Source of the DNA: Monosiga brevicollis MX1
Lineage: Eukaryota > Opisthokonta > Choanoflagellata > Craspedida > Salpingoecidae
Direction: 5' to 3'
Length of the DNA: 64,000 nucleotides
Assembly: GCF_000002865.3 (NCBI RefSeq)
Contig: NW_001865039.1
Coordinates: 2,419,315-2,483,314 of the forward strand
Part shown: positions 48,330-61,114 of the stretch, one piece after another
Numbering within the stretch: position 1 is the stretch's first letter
How the letters are laid out: each line of letters begins with the position of its first letter
Made by a program: the position numbers and the translations under genes
The notes under the pieces: model-generated
What the model was told of the DNA's origin: nothing
The model's input: only the letters and a program-made list of their open reading frames with translations
Databases searched by the model: none

Positions 48330-51300
48330 ATGACCACAAGCATTGTTGCCCCCAACTGGCTATGCAAGCTGCTCGCCGACGCTGGCGTGCCTGACGACGA
48401 CGTCTTTGCCCCCTATATTGTTCAGCTCATCGAGGACCACGCCAATGATGAGCAACACTGCCAAGAGGTACGCCCCTGTCCCCCCTCTCCCCCAATACGC
48501 CATGCTCACCAATACCGCTTGCCATCTCACTGACTGTGCGCCATCCTTTCCTGCTGCATCCCATGTCCCCCTCGATCTTGGCCAAACACCACGCTCACAC
48601 ACTCGCCCAAACCTTATCAAAAGGCTGTTCAAGAAGCTTTGGCCGACGTGCTGGAGGACCATCGCCCGTCCGACTTTGAGACAGCTGCTCGTGATGCCAC
48701 GGCAGCCATCTTCTCACAGCGCAAATTGCGCGCCTGGGACAACGACCCACAACTCCTCCAACAGGGCAACCTGCAGCCCGTGCGCTCCCGTGGGTCATCC
48801 ATCTCGGCCGCCCATTCTCCGCTGACCAATACCCCACCAGATGAAGCGGGTGCCAAATCTAGCTTTGACGCCGCTGTCGAAGCTCAGCAGCGCTATCGTT
48901 TGGCCACCAGCCCCGCCTCTAGTGGCTCGCTCCGAACAAGCAGCCTTGGACAAGTGAATACGGCTGCTTCTCAAGTATGTCTTCCCCGTGCTACCTTGCC
49001 GCCTACACCTTCAAGACCTGATCATGCAATCTTGGCCGAGCTCGTCCCTGTTTCAAGTGGCTCTCGCGTGTTTCTCTGGCCTTCCTTTTTGCCCTCTTTT
49101 GACCCATCAACCGGTGCTCACCATCAACCCCCGACTGTCTTTGCCTCTCGTGCATCCCAATATTGCTTTAGCTCAACATTGACGCGCCCACCTTCATGCC
49201 CTCGGGTCCTTCGCCTCTCTCCTCACCACGCATGATGGAGCATGTACCCATGCTTGGCCAGTTTTCACTAAGCCCTTTGGATAGCCAAGTGACCATGAAT
49301 GAGGCCGAGCCAGCCCCTTTCTCCGGCCCAAACGAACTCGGCTCCTTGCTTGGTTCAAATGGGTCGCTCCACCCTTTTCCTGAGGATGGTGCGGGATATG
49401 CCCCGCCCGGCCTACGGTCATCCCGCACGAACGCTCAAGTTGGCGTTCCAAACGGCTTTGATCTCCTTGCCTACCAGCAAGCCCGTCAAGAAGAAGGCAA
49501 TGGCCACCCCAGTGATCACGGTTTTGCTGGGGGCAATGATTACCAATCCATGACATCCGGTTACGATGGAATGGCAAGCCCCTCCCTGGACCCTATGGGG
49601 TTCCCACCTCTTGCCGCTGGCATGGCCGGCCATGGCCATCTTGCTGGACCCTTCAACCCGCAAGAAAGCGCTGAGTTTGACCCGCGAGGCGCCCAAGAAT
49701 TCTATGCCACACCCGCCGACGCAGCAAACATGTCAAGCGGCTACCCTCATAGCGGTGGCCTGGATGGCTATGATGACATGGCCTTTGCTCTTGCTCAAGC
49801 GACCGGCGACCAGGATCAGTACTACAACATGCTAGCCGAAGAGCAAGGCATAGGCCTTGATCCCTTGATTGAGCAACTTCTCGACTTGCTCATCACTCAA
49901 GAAGACAGTGATCTCAACGGCCTCAGTCAACTAGAGGAGGACAAGCTTCTCCTGGCCTTTCGCACTCTGCTGGGCAAAGAAGACGATGCCCCTGCTGATA
50001 GCAAGGACCCCAGCCGCACCGCACGGCGCACCCTTTGCAAATTCTTCCAGCAAGGGTCATGCCGTCGCGCTGACTGCTGGTACTCACACGATCCAGCCGA
50101 GGTGCCCTGCAAGTATTTCCAACGCGGTTGGTGTGTAGCCGGTGATGCCTGCACCTTTTTTCACGACCGCACCAATGAAACCTTGAGCAACTACATGAGT
50201 TGGCTCCGCTCGGTGCTCACCGGCGGTCGCGCGACCGTTGAAGCTGTCCTCGGACGCGAAGACGATTCGCCTGACGTTCAGTACGGCACACTCGAGCACC
50301 AGCAAGCATTCCCCTCCCTGCACGATGACGGCGAGGCTGGCCATGGACACGTGGTGACTGGCTGGGAGCCAGCCGGCTCCAACGAGCTCGTCTGGGATGG
50401 TGCCAAGCAGATTGGCTTTACTCATCTTCAACAACAGTTCCCAACAATCTGGAAGGATGATATTATGGAGGTCTGGCCCGGAGCGATGTTTTGCATGCGA
50501 GCCAACCACAGACAGATCAAACCCCCATTTCGCAACTTGAGCCTAACTTTATGCACCTCCCCCCCCCCATCTTCTTTAATGTTATCCCACTGTAAATGTG
50601 ACGTCAGGTATTTGCATCAACGGGCTACAATACGGCTTTGACCCGTGAGCAGCTTCAGCAACGCTTTCAAACTGCTCCCAAGTATGCTTATGGCAGCGCT
50701 CTTTCCCCTTTCTGTCTCTCTCTCTCTCTCGCCTTCTCTCTCTCTCTCTTCCTCTCTTTCCGTTGTTGATGCGTCACAGCTCGGTTTTTTGGCAAGGCGT
50801 GCGCTTTCCGTGGGTACACCATCACGACACCGATCCTCTACAATCCTAACCTATATTTGTTGTTCTGCCAATTAGGGTGGTGGAGGGGGAGACTGGTGCG
50901 ACACCTGCCTCCAAGGCTGGACTTTCGCAACGCAAGCGAGGACCCCTTCCCCAGATTGATTGGGTCGAGACCGGACGAAGCGTACGCACCCACGCCTCGT
51001 GCTCACAACCGAGACTCGGCTTTGCCTGACCAGTATTTGTTGATCTTGCCGCCCTCACGAATAGCTCGGCAAGGAGTACGAACAATTGCGCGCAGAAGCG
51101 ATTGAGCATGCTGTGGCTCGAAATAAACTTTTGCAGCAAGCCACTCAGGTTTGCGCAGTTTCGCAACTGGTCTTCTCCTCCAGGCCCACTATGCTCCACC
51201 CGAGTCAAACTCAACGGTTTTTGATTTCACGGTTGTCTCAGGCTTTCTTGCGCGGTGACAAGCGTGCTGCCACCGACCTCTCCCGACGCGGACGGGAAGA

Positions 51301-52036
51301 AGACAGGGTACGATTGCTGCATCGTATTCATGGCCGTGCCATCCTATTGAGCTATTTTTCGCGGGCTGGTCATCTTTCACGCTCTTTTGGAGCCTTGTTT
51401 TTTGTTTTTTTTATATTTTGCTTTTTTTCAATGCCTGTCGCTCTCTGTTCTCACGCTTGCTTTTTGTTATTTGTTTAAACCCAAATCAACACGTTAGTTG
51501 ATGAAAGAAGCGCATGAACGCGCGGCCAAGGAGATGTTCTCAAAGCGCAACCACAAGCTCAAGGATCACAATGTACTGGATCTACATGGTCTTCACATCC
51601 GTGAAGCTGAAATTTACTTTGGTACGTACGGCATACGCGATCCACTCAATCAAATGTCACGGAGCCAGCTGAATCTGACGTGCCTCCTTTGTTCATTACC
51701 CCTGCTTCTAGACATCTTCCTCGACAAGACCACAGAGTCCAACTTGACAGAGGTCTTTATCATCACGGGCACTGGGCACCACAGCAATCACAAGCATCTG
51801 TCAACACGCAAACACGTCTGTATATTGGACCGCCAAGCTTGCCCTTTCTGCTGTTCTCGCCAATACTCTTCTGCTGGCTTTGTAACTGTTCCCTCACGTG
51901 CTGCTTTCCGATGACTCAATCATAGAATGCCCGCTTATTGCCAGCCGTCCGCAAGTGGCTGCAATCGTATGGCTACGAGTTTGAAGACGCCAGCCCAGAT
52001 GGCCGTGGTGGCATGTTGCGTGTGTTCCTGACTTAA
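48330..52036 (+). CDS. CCCH zinc finger, CUE, DUF1771 and Smr-domain protein (N4BP2/Cue2-like)
   Basis: The ATG at 48330 gives MTTSIVAPNWLCKLLADAGV, a helical segment with DDDVFAPYIVQLIEDHA, like the PWI-type start of CCDC43. A long disordered Ser/Pro/Gly region follows. Two CCCH fingers occur near 50030-50165: CKFFQQGSCRRADCWYSH and CKYFQRGWCVAGDACTFFH, with spacings C-x7-C-x4-C-x3-H and C-x7-C-x5-C-x3-H. An exon junction at about 50470/50609 creates a CUE-like helix set, LQQQFPTIWKDDIMEVFAS then TGYNTALTREQL. Then DUF1771: RAEAIEHAVARNKLLQQATQ, MKEAHERAAKEMFSKRN. The Smr domain reads NVLDLHGLHIREAEIYF and VFIITGTGHHSNHKH, with LDxH and TGxG motifs intact, and ends MLRVFLT at 52036. CUE-DUF1771-Smr proteins such as Cue2 and N4BP2 cut mRNA at collided ribosomes; the same role is inferred here. 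Confidence 0.88.
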
Positions 52037-52526
52037 AGCCTACTCACGAAACCCTCAGGGTACACCTCGCTCTCAATCTCTCCCGCAATTGTGAGGTGAT
52101 GTTATTTCACTCACTTTGCTCAATAATCACATCACACAAACTGATCCGGAAGAAATACAAAAACTGTGTGCCGACGACCATGACTGAACGATTCGACGCC
52201 CCCCTACGCCACTTGCTCTGTGAACATCCAATGACCTGCCAGAGGACCTTTGGTTTCACGTCTTTCCTGAATAATTTGATTGCCCTCACAATCAACCTGG
52301 CTTGTTTTCAATGCCCCCTCGGCGTGTTTACCTGAACATGTTTGACCGACACCCAGACTCCACATGAAAATCGAGCCCAGAACCAAATTTACCGGTTAAC
52401 AATTATCCAACTTTGTTGATTCACTGACATGAAGTAGTCTTTCGTAGCTGTGCACGTGAACATGACATTGTGAAAATAACAATAAGGGGGTGGGGGTCAC
52501 CCTCCGAAACGCACTGCTAATACAAG
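52037..52526. other. Intergenic, convergent 3' regions
   Basis: AT-richer sequence between the stop of the Smr gene and the stop of the receptor gene. Nothing else is recognised. Confidence 0.55.
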
Positions 52527-55500
52527 CTAATCTTGCTTCCAGCCAAGTTGCTGCAAGATAAACTCAGCGGCCCAACTATGACGATTGTTCGGCAGGGTTG
52601 GCGGTTGGCTGGCCGAAGGCGTGGCAGTCGGTGGGGGACTTGGCTGGCGCATCGAGGCTGGCCTTGATGCACCGAATTGCGAGCTGCCCGTCTCTGGGTC
52701 AATGTCATGGCCCAGGTCAACCGTGGTCTCCGCCGCGCTCGGAGGACCTCCCTGCTCCTGAATCGAGTGGGTGGACGTATCACCAGCCGGATCTTCCATG
52801 ACATCAAAGAGCTCCTCTTCGGCCAGAAAATCGGTGGCAGCATCATCAATGTCGTCCAGCATGTCGAGCACGGAGGTTTGATGCAACGATGCATCAGCGT
52901 TCAAGTCACCAGGGGCTGCTTCGGCCGAAGCGTTGTCCAAAGCCAACGTTTCAGCCTGATTACCAGGCCTAGCCTCGGTCTCAACTTGAGCCGGGACGGC
53001 GCTCGCTGAAGCGGAGAGCTCGCCTTCATGCTGATCTGCCCTTAATTCCTGTGAGGAGGCCCACGCTGCAGCACCCAAAGCACCTGCACTCGCAGTGCTC
53101 ATCGTGGATATGGGTCGCGAACTAGGGGCGGATTTTGAACGCATGCCTGCGTCACGCACGGGTGCCCGTGCAGGGACTGCAGGGCGCCGTTCGCTAGGGT
53201 TGGGCTCGTCTACATCTGTCCCCGTCGAGCGCAGCAGTGAATCAAGCGCTTGCATGGAGAAATCCTCGGCACTGGGACTCCCTCGTCGTGAGAGCAAGCG
53301 TGAGGCCACGTGGCGCTGAGGCTGACCACTGAAAATGGAGTAAAATTCCTCCTCGTCCGAGTCCTGATTGGTCTCCCGATGCCACTTGAAACTGGAAGAG
53401 TGTGCGACGGCAGCGGATCGAAAGTCGGACGGGTGAGAGCGCAACGAACTAGAATCGTAGTAACTTGATGTGTTGGCCAAGCTTGCTGTGTCCGAGTAGG
53501 CCAAAAAATCAATCTGTGATCGACTGCGCGCTGGATTCCCTAGTACATCATCTTCTGCAGCCTCCTGTGCTGCACGCGCTCGCTCGCTCGTAGAGGCACG
53601 GAACCCAGCTCGAGTAATGGATTGACGCCGGTGGTGGCCTTCAGTGTCCTCGGCGAGCTTCTTACTGCGAGCGTGCTTTTCTCGGCCACTGCGACCACGA
53701 AGAGTTTTGCTCTTGAAGGTCTTCATTTTGGACTTGCTGCCCGAGCTTTTTTCCTTCTCTGACACTGCACCCGCCTCCGTCTCCTTGTCTTTGCTTCTGC
53801 TCTTATCAAGGGCCTTGACTCTGTCCTTATTCTTGTCTGTGTCCTTGTCTTTGTCCTTGGTCTTGCGAAGCTCGTTGCCCGGACCTGGGCTCGCGGCAGT
53901 AGACGAGGCTTTGCTTGAGGTCTTGGACACCACGTATTCCATGGCCGGGGTCGGGGGCGTTGGCTGAAGCATCAGGGGTGTCACAGATCGCACGCGCATT
54001 CCAGCACGGTTGCTATAAATGCCTTCCTCGTCCGTGTCCATGGTAGCGAATGGATCTTCGCTGCCCAGGTCAACTGCACTGGTCATGGTACTGGAAGCAT
54101 CAGCATCAAACGTCGAATCTGTTCGTTGCAAAACGGCAGGATCCAAGGTTCGACTTTGCCGGGGCAAAGCACGAATGCCTGAACTCGATGGGCTTGTGCC
54201 GCGGCTGTGGTTCAAATTGCCCTTATAAGATATAAGTTGCCCGTTGATGAGAACAAATCCGTCTCCAACTGCCTGGATGCGATCGTAAATGTGACCTCGA
54301 TCTACCGCTGCGTGCATTCAACAGAGGTGCGCCGAAATCAGATTGCACGCATGAGCCCGGGGTCCGTGCGTCGCGTTCGGGCAGATCATAAAGACGGCCG
54401 CACATTCACACAAAGAAGGTGGGGGGGGGGACACATGCACACAAAGAAGGGTGGGGGGGGGGGGGGGGGGGGCCNNNNNNNNNNNNNNNNNNNNNNNNNN
54501 NNNNNNNNNNNNNNNNNNNNNNNNCAACAGGCCTGACCAGAGTAGACTGATTCCTCATCCGTAGGTGTGTGGCGTCCGGGCAAGACTCTCATCTCCGTCC
54601 CAAGCTCATACTTTCCACTAATTATGAAATCACATTTGGCGCGCGAGATGAGCGACTGCAAGGGTCGCAGGTTGTCACTGTTTTGAACCTGACAACAGGT
54701 GTGGCAATATGACGAGCCAAGACGCAAAGGAAGACCCTTACGTTCTCGTGGGCTCTCGCGGGCGCGAGCGGCAGATTACATAAATATTGACGAGCATGAA
54801 CAGCGACACAAGAACAATCAGGACAATGGCCCACACTGGCATGCCACCACCCCCACTATCCGAGTTTGAAGCCCCGGTGTTGCTGTTGTCCGTTTTCGCA
54901 GCAGACGTCGTCGTAGCCTCGCTATAAGGACGGCAAATGGTATTGCTCAAGGGTACGCAAGCATGCAACACGCCAAAGGCACAGGTATCCTGTCACCACG
55001 AGAACCACATGGTATTTTACGACCCAATTAACATCAGTCATTGCAAAATGAGTTTCAATCGGTCAGCCACACCAAAAAAAGGGATGAGCCCTGTCTGCTC
55101 GTCCCCTCGCCAAAGCTAGCCAAGGATAACAGTCATGCGGGAATGTGAACGTGAACTCCGTACCTCGCTTGTGCAGGTGAGACAGAGGTAGTCATTCACG
55201 CCATCACAAACACGGCTGGCATACGTGCCCTGGCGGCACATGGAGCTACATGTACGACAAGCAACGCCGTCTGGCGAGAAGGTGCCGGAGGGGCAAGCAT
55301 CGCATATTCGATCTTGAGCTGCCGTACATGGAAAGCTTTCATATTGGCCTGCTTCGCAGGCTGGGCGACTATCAAGCGCAAGCAACACGTGACGGATTGG
55401 ACGAAGAATGAGGGGCAAAAGAGGACCAGCCAGCGTTCGACACAAACTACCCTTGTTTCACTTGAACCGCCGAGAAAAAAAAAAAACAAGCACGTAATTG

Positions 55501-58500
55501 GAGCGTGCATGCTAGGCGACACTTACCAGGGCACACAGGCCGTCGATGGGTCGCGGTCGTGATCGGTGGTGCCTTCAACGCAAGTGAGGAGCGAGCAAGC
55601 GCGGTATTCTCCTTCTGCTGCATACGTGCCAGCAGGACAGTTTGTGCACCCTTGGTTCGCGTTGCTTGTGGTGCCAGCTGGGCAGAGTGCACAAATTGTG
55701 TCACTCGTGCTCGTGGCCGGAGTTTGGGCGTAAAACCCGCTTTCATAGTCACATTGGCGAATTCGGCGACAATAGCCAGACGCCAACTCAAGGTATGCGT
55801 TGGAGCAGCATTCCCCTCCATCGGCGTTGGTGTTTTCTCGACAGCAAGATTCGTTGGCGTAGCTGGTAGCATTCTCAGTCTCCACACGGATATCTGAGCC
55901 CTGACATGGCAGGCCATCACAGGCAGGCTCAGTACAATTGCGTATCCAGCTGCGCTGACGCGTGCGCTGGCGCACGACGCCACATTTATTTGGTGTCCAA
56001 GCTGTCCAGCTCAACCATGGTTCTGACATCCACGCACTCCAGGTTCCATTCTGTACACATTCAGCTGGACAATAGAGCTCCACGGAAACGCCAGACTGTG
56101 ACTCTGTGGTTGCGTTGGGCCCAATGCATGGCAGCGGACAATCCAACCCCGCGCTCAAGCACGTACGAACCAGCTGTCGCGACCGTGATTGATTTTGAAA
56201 CTGGCCACATCGTCCAAATCCCGCCAGCGTCCAAGCTGACCAAGATTCTGCCGTGAAATTAGACCATGTTGCCTGCTCCAATGCAGCAAAGTAAGCAGCC
56301 TCCGTTTCAGTTTCAACGGTCACATTCCCATCATCCCCGCAACGTTCGCGTTCGCAGCCGGGTGGAGCATGACAGGTCCAGGTTAGCGAACGTGAGCGCC
56401 GGCGGGTCTGGCTTTCATTACACACGGGTTGAAGCAGCTCGGCGTCGGTATAGCGCCAAGCTGACCAGCTAGACATGTTGGCGAGTGTATAGAACACCAG
56501 TGCTGAGTCACAACAATTGGCAGCAGTGCGGGAATCATTGAAATACGAGCTATTTGCGTGTGTCCATTGATACTCGTGTACGACGGGGCTGCCAGCACAA
56601 GTCGAGTTGCGACATGATTCTTCAGCAAATGTGCACTCGCGTGTTGCGCGTCGGGTGCGTGCCAAGCTTCCATTAATCGGGCAGGAAAAGTTGTGGGACC
56701 ACCCAGTCCATTCTGCATAAGACCAGGAAGACCAAGAGGGGGGCACATAATCAAGCCGCACCACTTCGGTCTCAGACTGCTGGGTGACCGCAGGACCCTC
56801 GCATGGGCTTCCGTCGCACAAAGGACTTGGCGCACTGCATGAGCGCGTCAGATTTCGATATCGCGTCCGATTCTGCCAGCAAAAGGAGAGAAAGAAAACC
56901 ACATGCGCTCATGAGCCGGCGACGCCCTGGTGTGCAGGAGCTGGAAGCTATGCTTGGTGTGTCGTCGTCATGAAGGCTTGATCACATTCAAAGTTGAGGG
57001 TGGGATGTTCGCGATATGTAATAACCACACGGAGCACCAGGCCCACTTGCAACACGTGACAACACAGAGACAGGCACGCCATGCTCGCCAATCTGCTGAA
57101 AGCAAACCCAAACAACAGGTCCCTTTTCCTTTTGAAAGAAAATCCCCGAAATATAGCACTTCTGACATACCTGGTCTTGACCGCACAGCGCCAGGTCAGC
57201 GTACATCCAGGTGCTCCAAGTATGGGCTTCCCAGCTGGTGTATTGACCGTCGATCCGGCACCCCTCGGCACAGGGATCGGTAATGTTGCGAGAGCGCTGC
57301 TCTACCTCAGTGTAATCGGCAAGGCCCTGGCACGGCAGTCCACCACAAACGGGCTCCTGACAATCCCGCGCAATACTGCGCTGTCGGGTGGCATTTAATT
57401 GAGAGCCGCAAGGGTCTCCGCTCCAGGCCGACCACGTCGACCACGCTGAGACGGTAACGTTAACCCAGGTGCCATTCTCGACGCCATTGACATAGCGCGC
57501 GTCCGTTTCCGTGTCAATGGCCGAAGCAACCCCAGCACAGGGACTACCGCCACACGTACCTTCGCTGCAGTCGCGTGTCTTGCTGCGCGTGCGGGTACGG
57601 TTTTGCCACCCGGTGCACAACGACTCGGGCTCAAATGGACTCCATGTCGACCATGCCTCCAGCCACCATGCTGTCCAAGCGCCGTCCACCGCTCCAGAGA
57701 TATTGCGGTGTTGATCATCCAAGTTTTGCCGTGTGGCTGAGCCTTGGCAGGCTGTGCCGTTGCAGCTGGGTTCGGGACTGTCACAGGCTCGCAACTCAGC
57801 TCGCATGCGAGTGCGCGTCTGTGTACCAGAGCAAATGTCGGCTGGAAGCCAGAGGGACCAGGCCGACCAGGCGTCGGTTGCATGCCAACTACTCCACTGG
57901 CCATTGATTGGACAGCAGTTTTCCTCCGCGGTCATCGTTTGCCGCTCTGTGTCAACGCTCTCTGTCGAGCCAATACAGGGTGCTCCACCACAGCTCGGAG
58001 CGGGACTATCACATGCTCGTGTACGTGTCCTCGTCCGCTCAACAAGCGTTTCCTCCCCACAAGTAGATGGGCTGCTCCAAGCGCTCCAAGCGCCATAGCT
58101 CCAGTTACCGTAAACGCCGTCAATGGGACAGCAGTTTTCTTCCGCTGTGCGGTTTTCAACGTCATATTCAATGTGGACAAGGTCTGAGGTCGGACATGCC
58201 TCACCCCCGCATTCCGGGGCTGGTGCATTACACTGACGAACGACTGTGCGCTGTCGCTGTCTTGTCTGTGCTACACCGCACGTGGTGCCCCATTCTGGCC
58301 AGGTAGTCCACGCACCAGCGACGGCAGGTCCCGCCCTACAATGCGAAGCATACAAGAATGAGGACAAGACGCAAAGAAAAGCAAAGCTAAGCGCGCATAG
58401 TGGGCAGGGGAGAGGGAGGTGTGAACGAGGAGGGCTTTCTTGCTGACGACCCTGGCTGAAGCATACCTGCCATCTATAGGGCAGCAATTTTGTTCTGCCG

Positions 58501-60373
58501 AACGCGTCTCCGATTCCGTCTCGCTAAGGGCTGACGCATCACTTGAACATGTAGCTGGACAGTCTGGCACAGCGCCTTCACATACACGACTTCTGTTGCG
58601 TGAGCGCGTGCGAAGCTGTTCGACCCCGCACGTCTCTGGTGAAAAGGAAGACCATGTACTCCAAGGCGCATAGGTCCAGTTGGACCACGTTCCAGCCTGA
58701 AAGCAGCAGTTGGCAGTTGCGCCGCGCGAGTCGAGGTCCAGCTCAGTCGTGTATGCAGGCCCGGTACAGGGTGCACCACCACAACTGCCCTCAGTGCACG
58801 TGCGATTGAGCCCGCGCTCTCGGGTACGATTCTGCGCGACCCCACAATCTGGAGGTGCCCATCCTGTCCACGCTGACCAACTGGATGCGCTCCAGGTGCT
58901 CCAGGAAGAGTCGACCTGGCAGCAGTTCTCCGCTGCACTGCGACTGTCCGTCGATGTGGTTGTCAGATTGTATGGCGAGGGTGGGATCACCTCTGAGCAG
59001 TTGAGCCCACCACAGAGCTCTGGAGTGCAGCTGCGACTCCATAAGACAGATCGAGTGCGAAACTGGGTGGTTCCACACATGGAAGGTGACCAAGCACTCC
59101 AGGCACCGTATCCAGCAATATTCAGGTCGGACCAGGTAGCGTTGCGTGGCCCACAGCAATTGTCTGCGGCTGGACGAAGCTCCGTGTCTGTGTCGTTGCT
59201 GATGGCAGGCCCCGGGCAATCGTATATTTGCGCACAGCCTGTGGCTTCACAGGTCCGCGTTGTCTGGCGCACCCGGGTGCGGCTCTGGTTGACGAAACAG
59301 TTCTGAGGCTCATACGCTGACCAAGCTGACCAGGGTCCAACAGACCAGGCCGACCATGCAGCCATGGCTGCTTCTCGAGGTGCGCCGCTCACAACAATGT
59401 TGTCAAAAGCATAGCCTTCGGAGGTGGGGCTGACCATCATGCTGGCCAGAATTTGCAGGGTGGCAGCGCCGCGCAGATCGCGAACGATCGTGCTGCCGTG
59501 TGACGCTGAGTCAGGTACCTGGCCATCCACCGTGCGCAAGGATGATGGGACAGCAATGAACTGGTCCACAGCGTACAGCCAGATAAGCCGGTCCCCCACG
59601 CGATTGGGATGCCATGATACGGGTGCTGTGGTGGCCTCTGTAGAAGCGCTGGGCGATCCAGGTGTCGTCTCAGGTGTAGAGCTCAGAGTTGGTGAAGTGC
59701 CACTGCTGCTTGATGCGTTGATGAACAAAGCTGAGGAGGTGGCGGATTTTGAGGGTGTCATTTCGCTTTTGGTGGTCGTTCCGGATGACATGAGTTCAAC
59801 CGTAGCATGCGTGGTCTGAGCTGTGAAGGCGGTTGTGGACGGGCTGGGGTCCGTGCTGTGGGAGGGCCGAAGCCAGTCGACGGACACGGTCACGTTTTCA
59901 AAACAAGAGACGTTAATGATTGTAGATGACCATACCACTTCAACCTGATCGCCTATCCCCGCAGCTACAAACGCGTCTTGGGATGATGGCCAGAACCGCA
60001 CGGGGCTTGCCTTGACCTGTCGGATGGAGCCGTGGTTGTGAGCTGTGACATTGAATGCATACTTTTTGGCTAAGCATGGCCTCGCTTGTACCCTGTTGTG
60101 CCGCGTTTGCTGTAGGTTGGTTGGATCGACGCGTACCTGAAGAACCGCTGTTGGTGCAATGAGGCTGCTGTTGGTGATCTCAAGCCACCAACCATGGTCA
60201 GCCACGTTGGCAGGCGAGGGCCAGCCCAGGCCCGTTTGACCGGTAAAGTCAAAGACAGCAATTGTCTCCGCTGCCACCGACCCGATAGAGCCACTGGGCA
60301 TGTGCGGCCATCCCAACTGGGCTGCTGTTAGCAGCATGAGTGGCCAGAGCCATGACGGCGTAAGCCCTGCCAT
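52527..60373 (-). CDS. Giant transmembrane receptor with TSP1-like and TNFR-like repeats
   Basis: The ATG at 60373 gives MAGLTPSWLWPLMLLTAAQL, a signal peptide. After a beta-rich N-terminal region and a Ser/Thr-rich stalk come about 14 repeats with WSAWSAW-type Trp blocks, a RTRxR strand, a CGGxPC block and an AEENCCP(I) end. They lie in exons at about 60373-58470, 58336-57175 and 56870-55530. TNFR/GCC-like cysteine modules follow (ALCPAGTTSNANQGCTNCPA; ACEAGQYESFPCTAAQDRIC). The exon at 54971-54738 carries the membrane segment MPVWAIVLIVLVSLFMLVNI plus a basic stop-transfer. The tail continues over an intron that includes an assembly gap, joined in phase 1 (SVYSG/AVDRGHIYDRI), and is Ser-, Lys- and Asp/Glu-rich to a stop at 52527. 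The protein is about 2,300 residues. No kinase or phosphatase domain is present. It is a surface adhesion or signalling protein by architecture; ligand unknown. Confidence 0.88.
54475..54524. other. Assembly gap (50 N) in receptor intron
   Basis: Exactly 50 N, flanked on the left by a run of more than 20 G. By my exon model it lies inside an intron, so the receptor's coding sequence may still be complete, but the gap size is probably arbitrary. Confidence 0.97.
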
Positions 60374-61114
60374 GGTTTAGCTTGGTTCGCGGCTACTCCG
60401 GACGCGCGGGTCGACCGGGCTCGGTTCTCATTCATTCCCGCTCATTCTTCATTGGTCCGACTCATTTTGGGCTCCCATGGCGCGTACTGCTGACCCAACG
60501 CAGATGACTTTGACTCGACCAAAAGCCAGCCCCTCGGACAGACGGCCGGCCGCTCACAAACAGCTCGCCGAACCCGTTTCCGATGGCTGAGCTGATCTGA
60601 TCATACGCCACACAGGTGAAGCAAACACAAAAATGATGACATGTCAACGCAAAATTGATTTCTCGGCTATTTTTGACGAATTTTGCACGAATATTTCTTG
60701 TATTTTTGGCACCGTTACCACTACTGTCGATGCCATCAAGACGAGGGTGTGGCAAGGGTGTGGAGCATGGTTTCGTGAGTATGATGTGTAGCCGGAGTGT
60801 GCTGTGTTGTCTCGTCTAGGCAAACAAATCCACCACCACCAGTCAAGGTCAAAGTTTCGATGATGGTTCCATTTCGTTCTATTCCACTGTCTTGTCATGC
60901 ACAGTACATCCCATGTGCCAGCTGCCGATGTGATACCCGTCCCTCTGGAGCTCCTCTGTTCGAGGGACTGCTGCGACGCAATAATGACGCAGCCTTGAAA
61001 AAAAAAAACGAAGACTGATGTATCCACCACACCATGCAATCGCGATAAATGAACGATCGATTATAATCAACTAGGCATCGGGCATAGGAGGAGAAAACGA
61101 GATGGCAGGACGGG
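60374..61114. other. Intergenic between receptor start and Rab-GAP stop
   Basis: 740 bases probably containing the receptor promoter and the 3' UTR of the upstream gene. No repeat or RNA gene is recognised. Unlike many genes here, the receptor has no CT tract ahead of its ATG. Confidence 0.55.
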
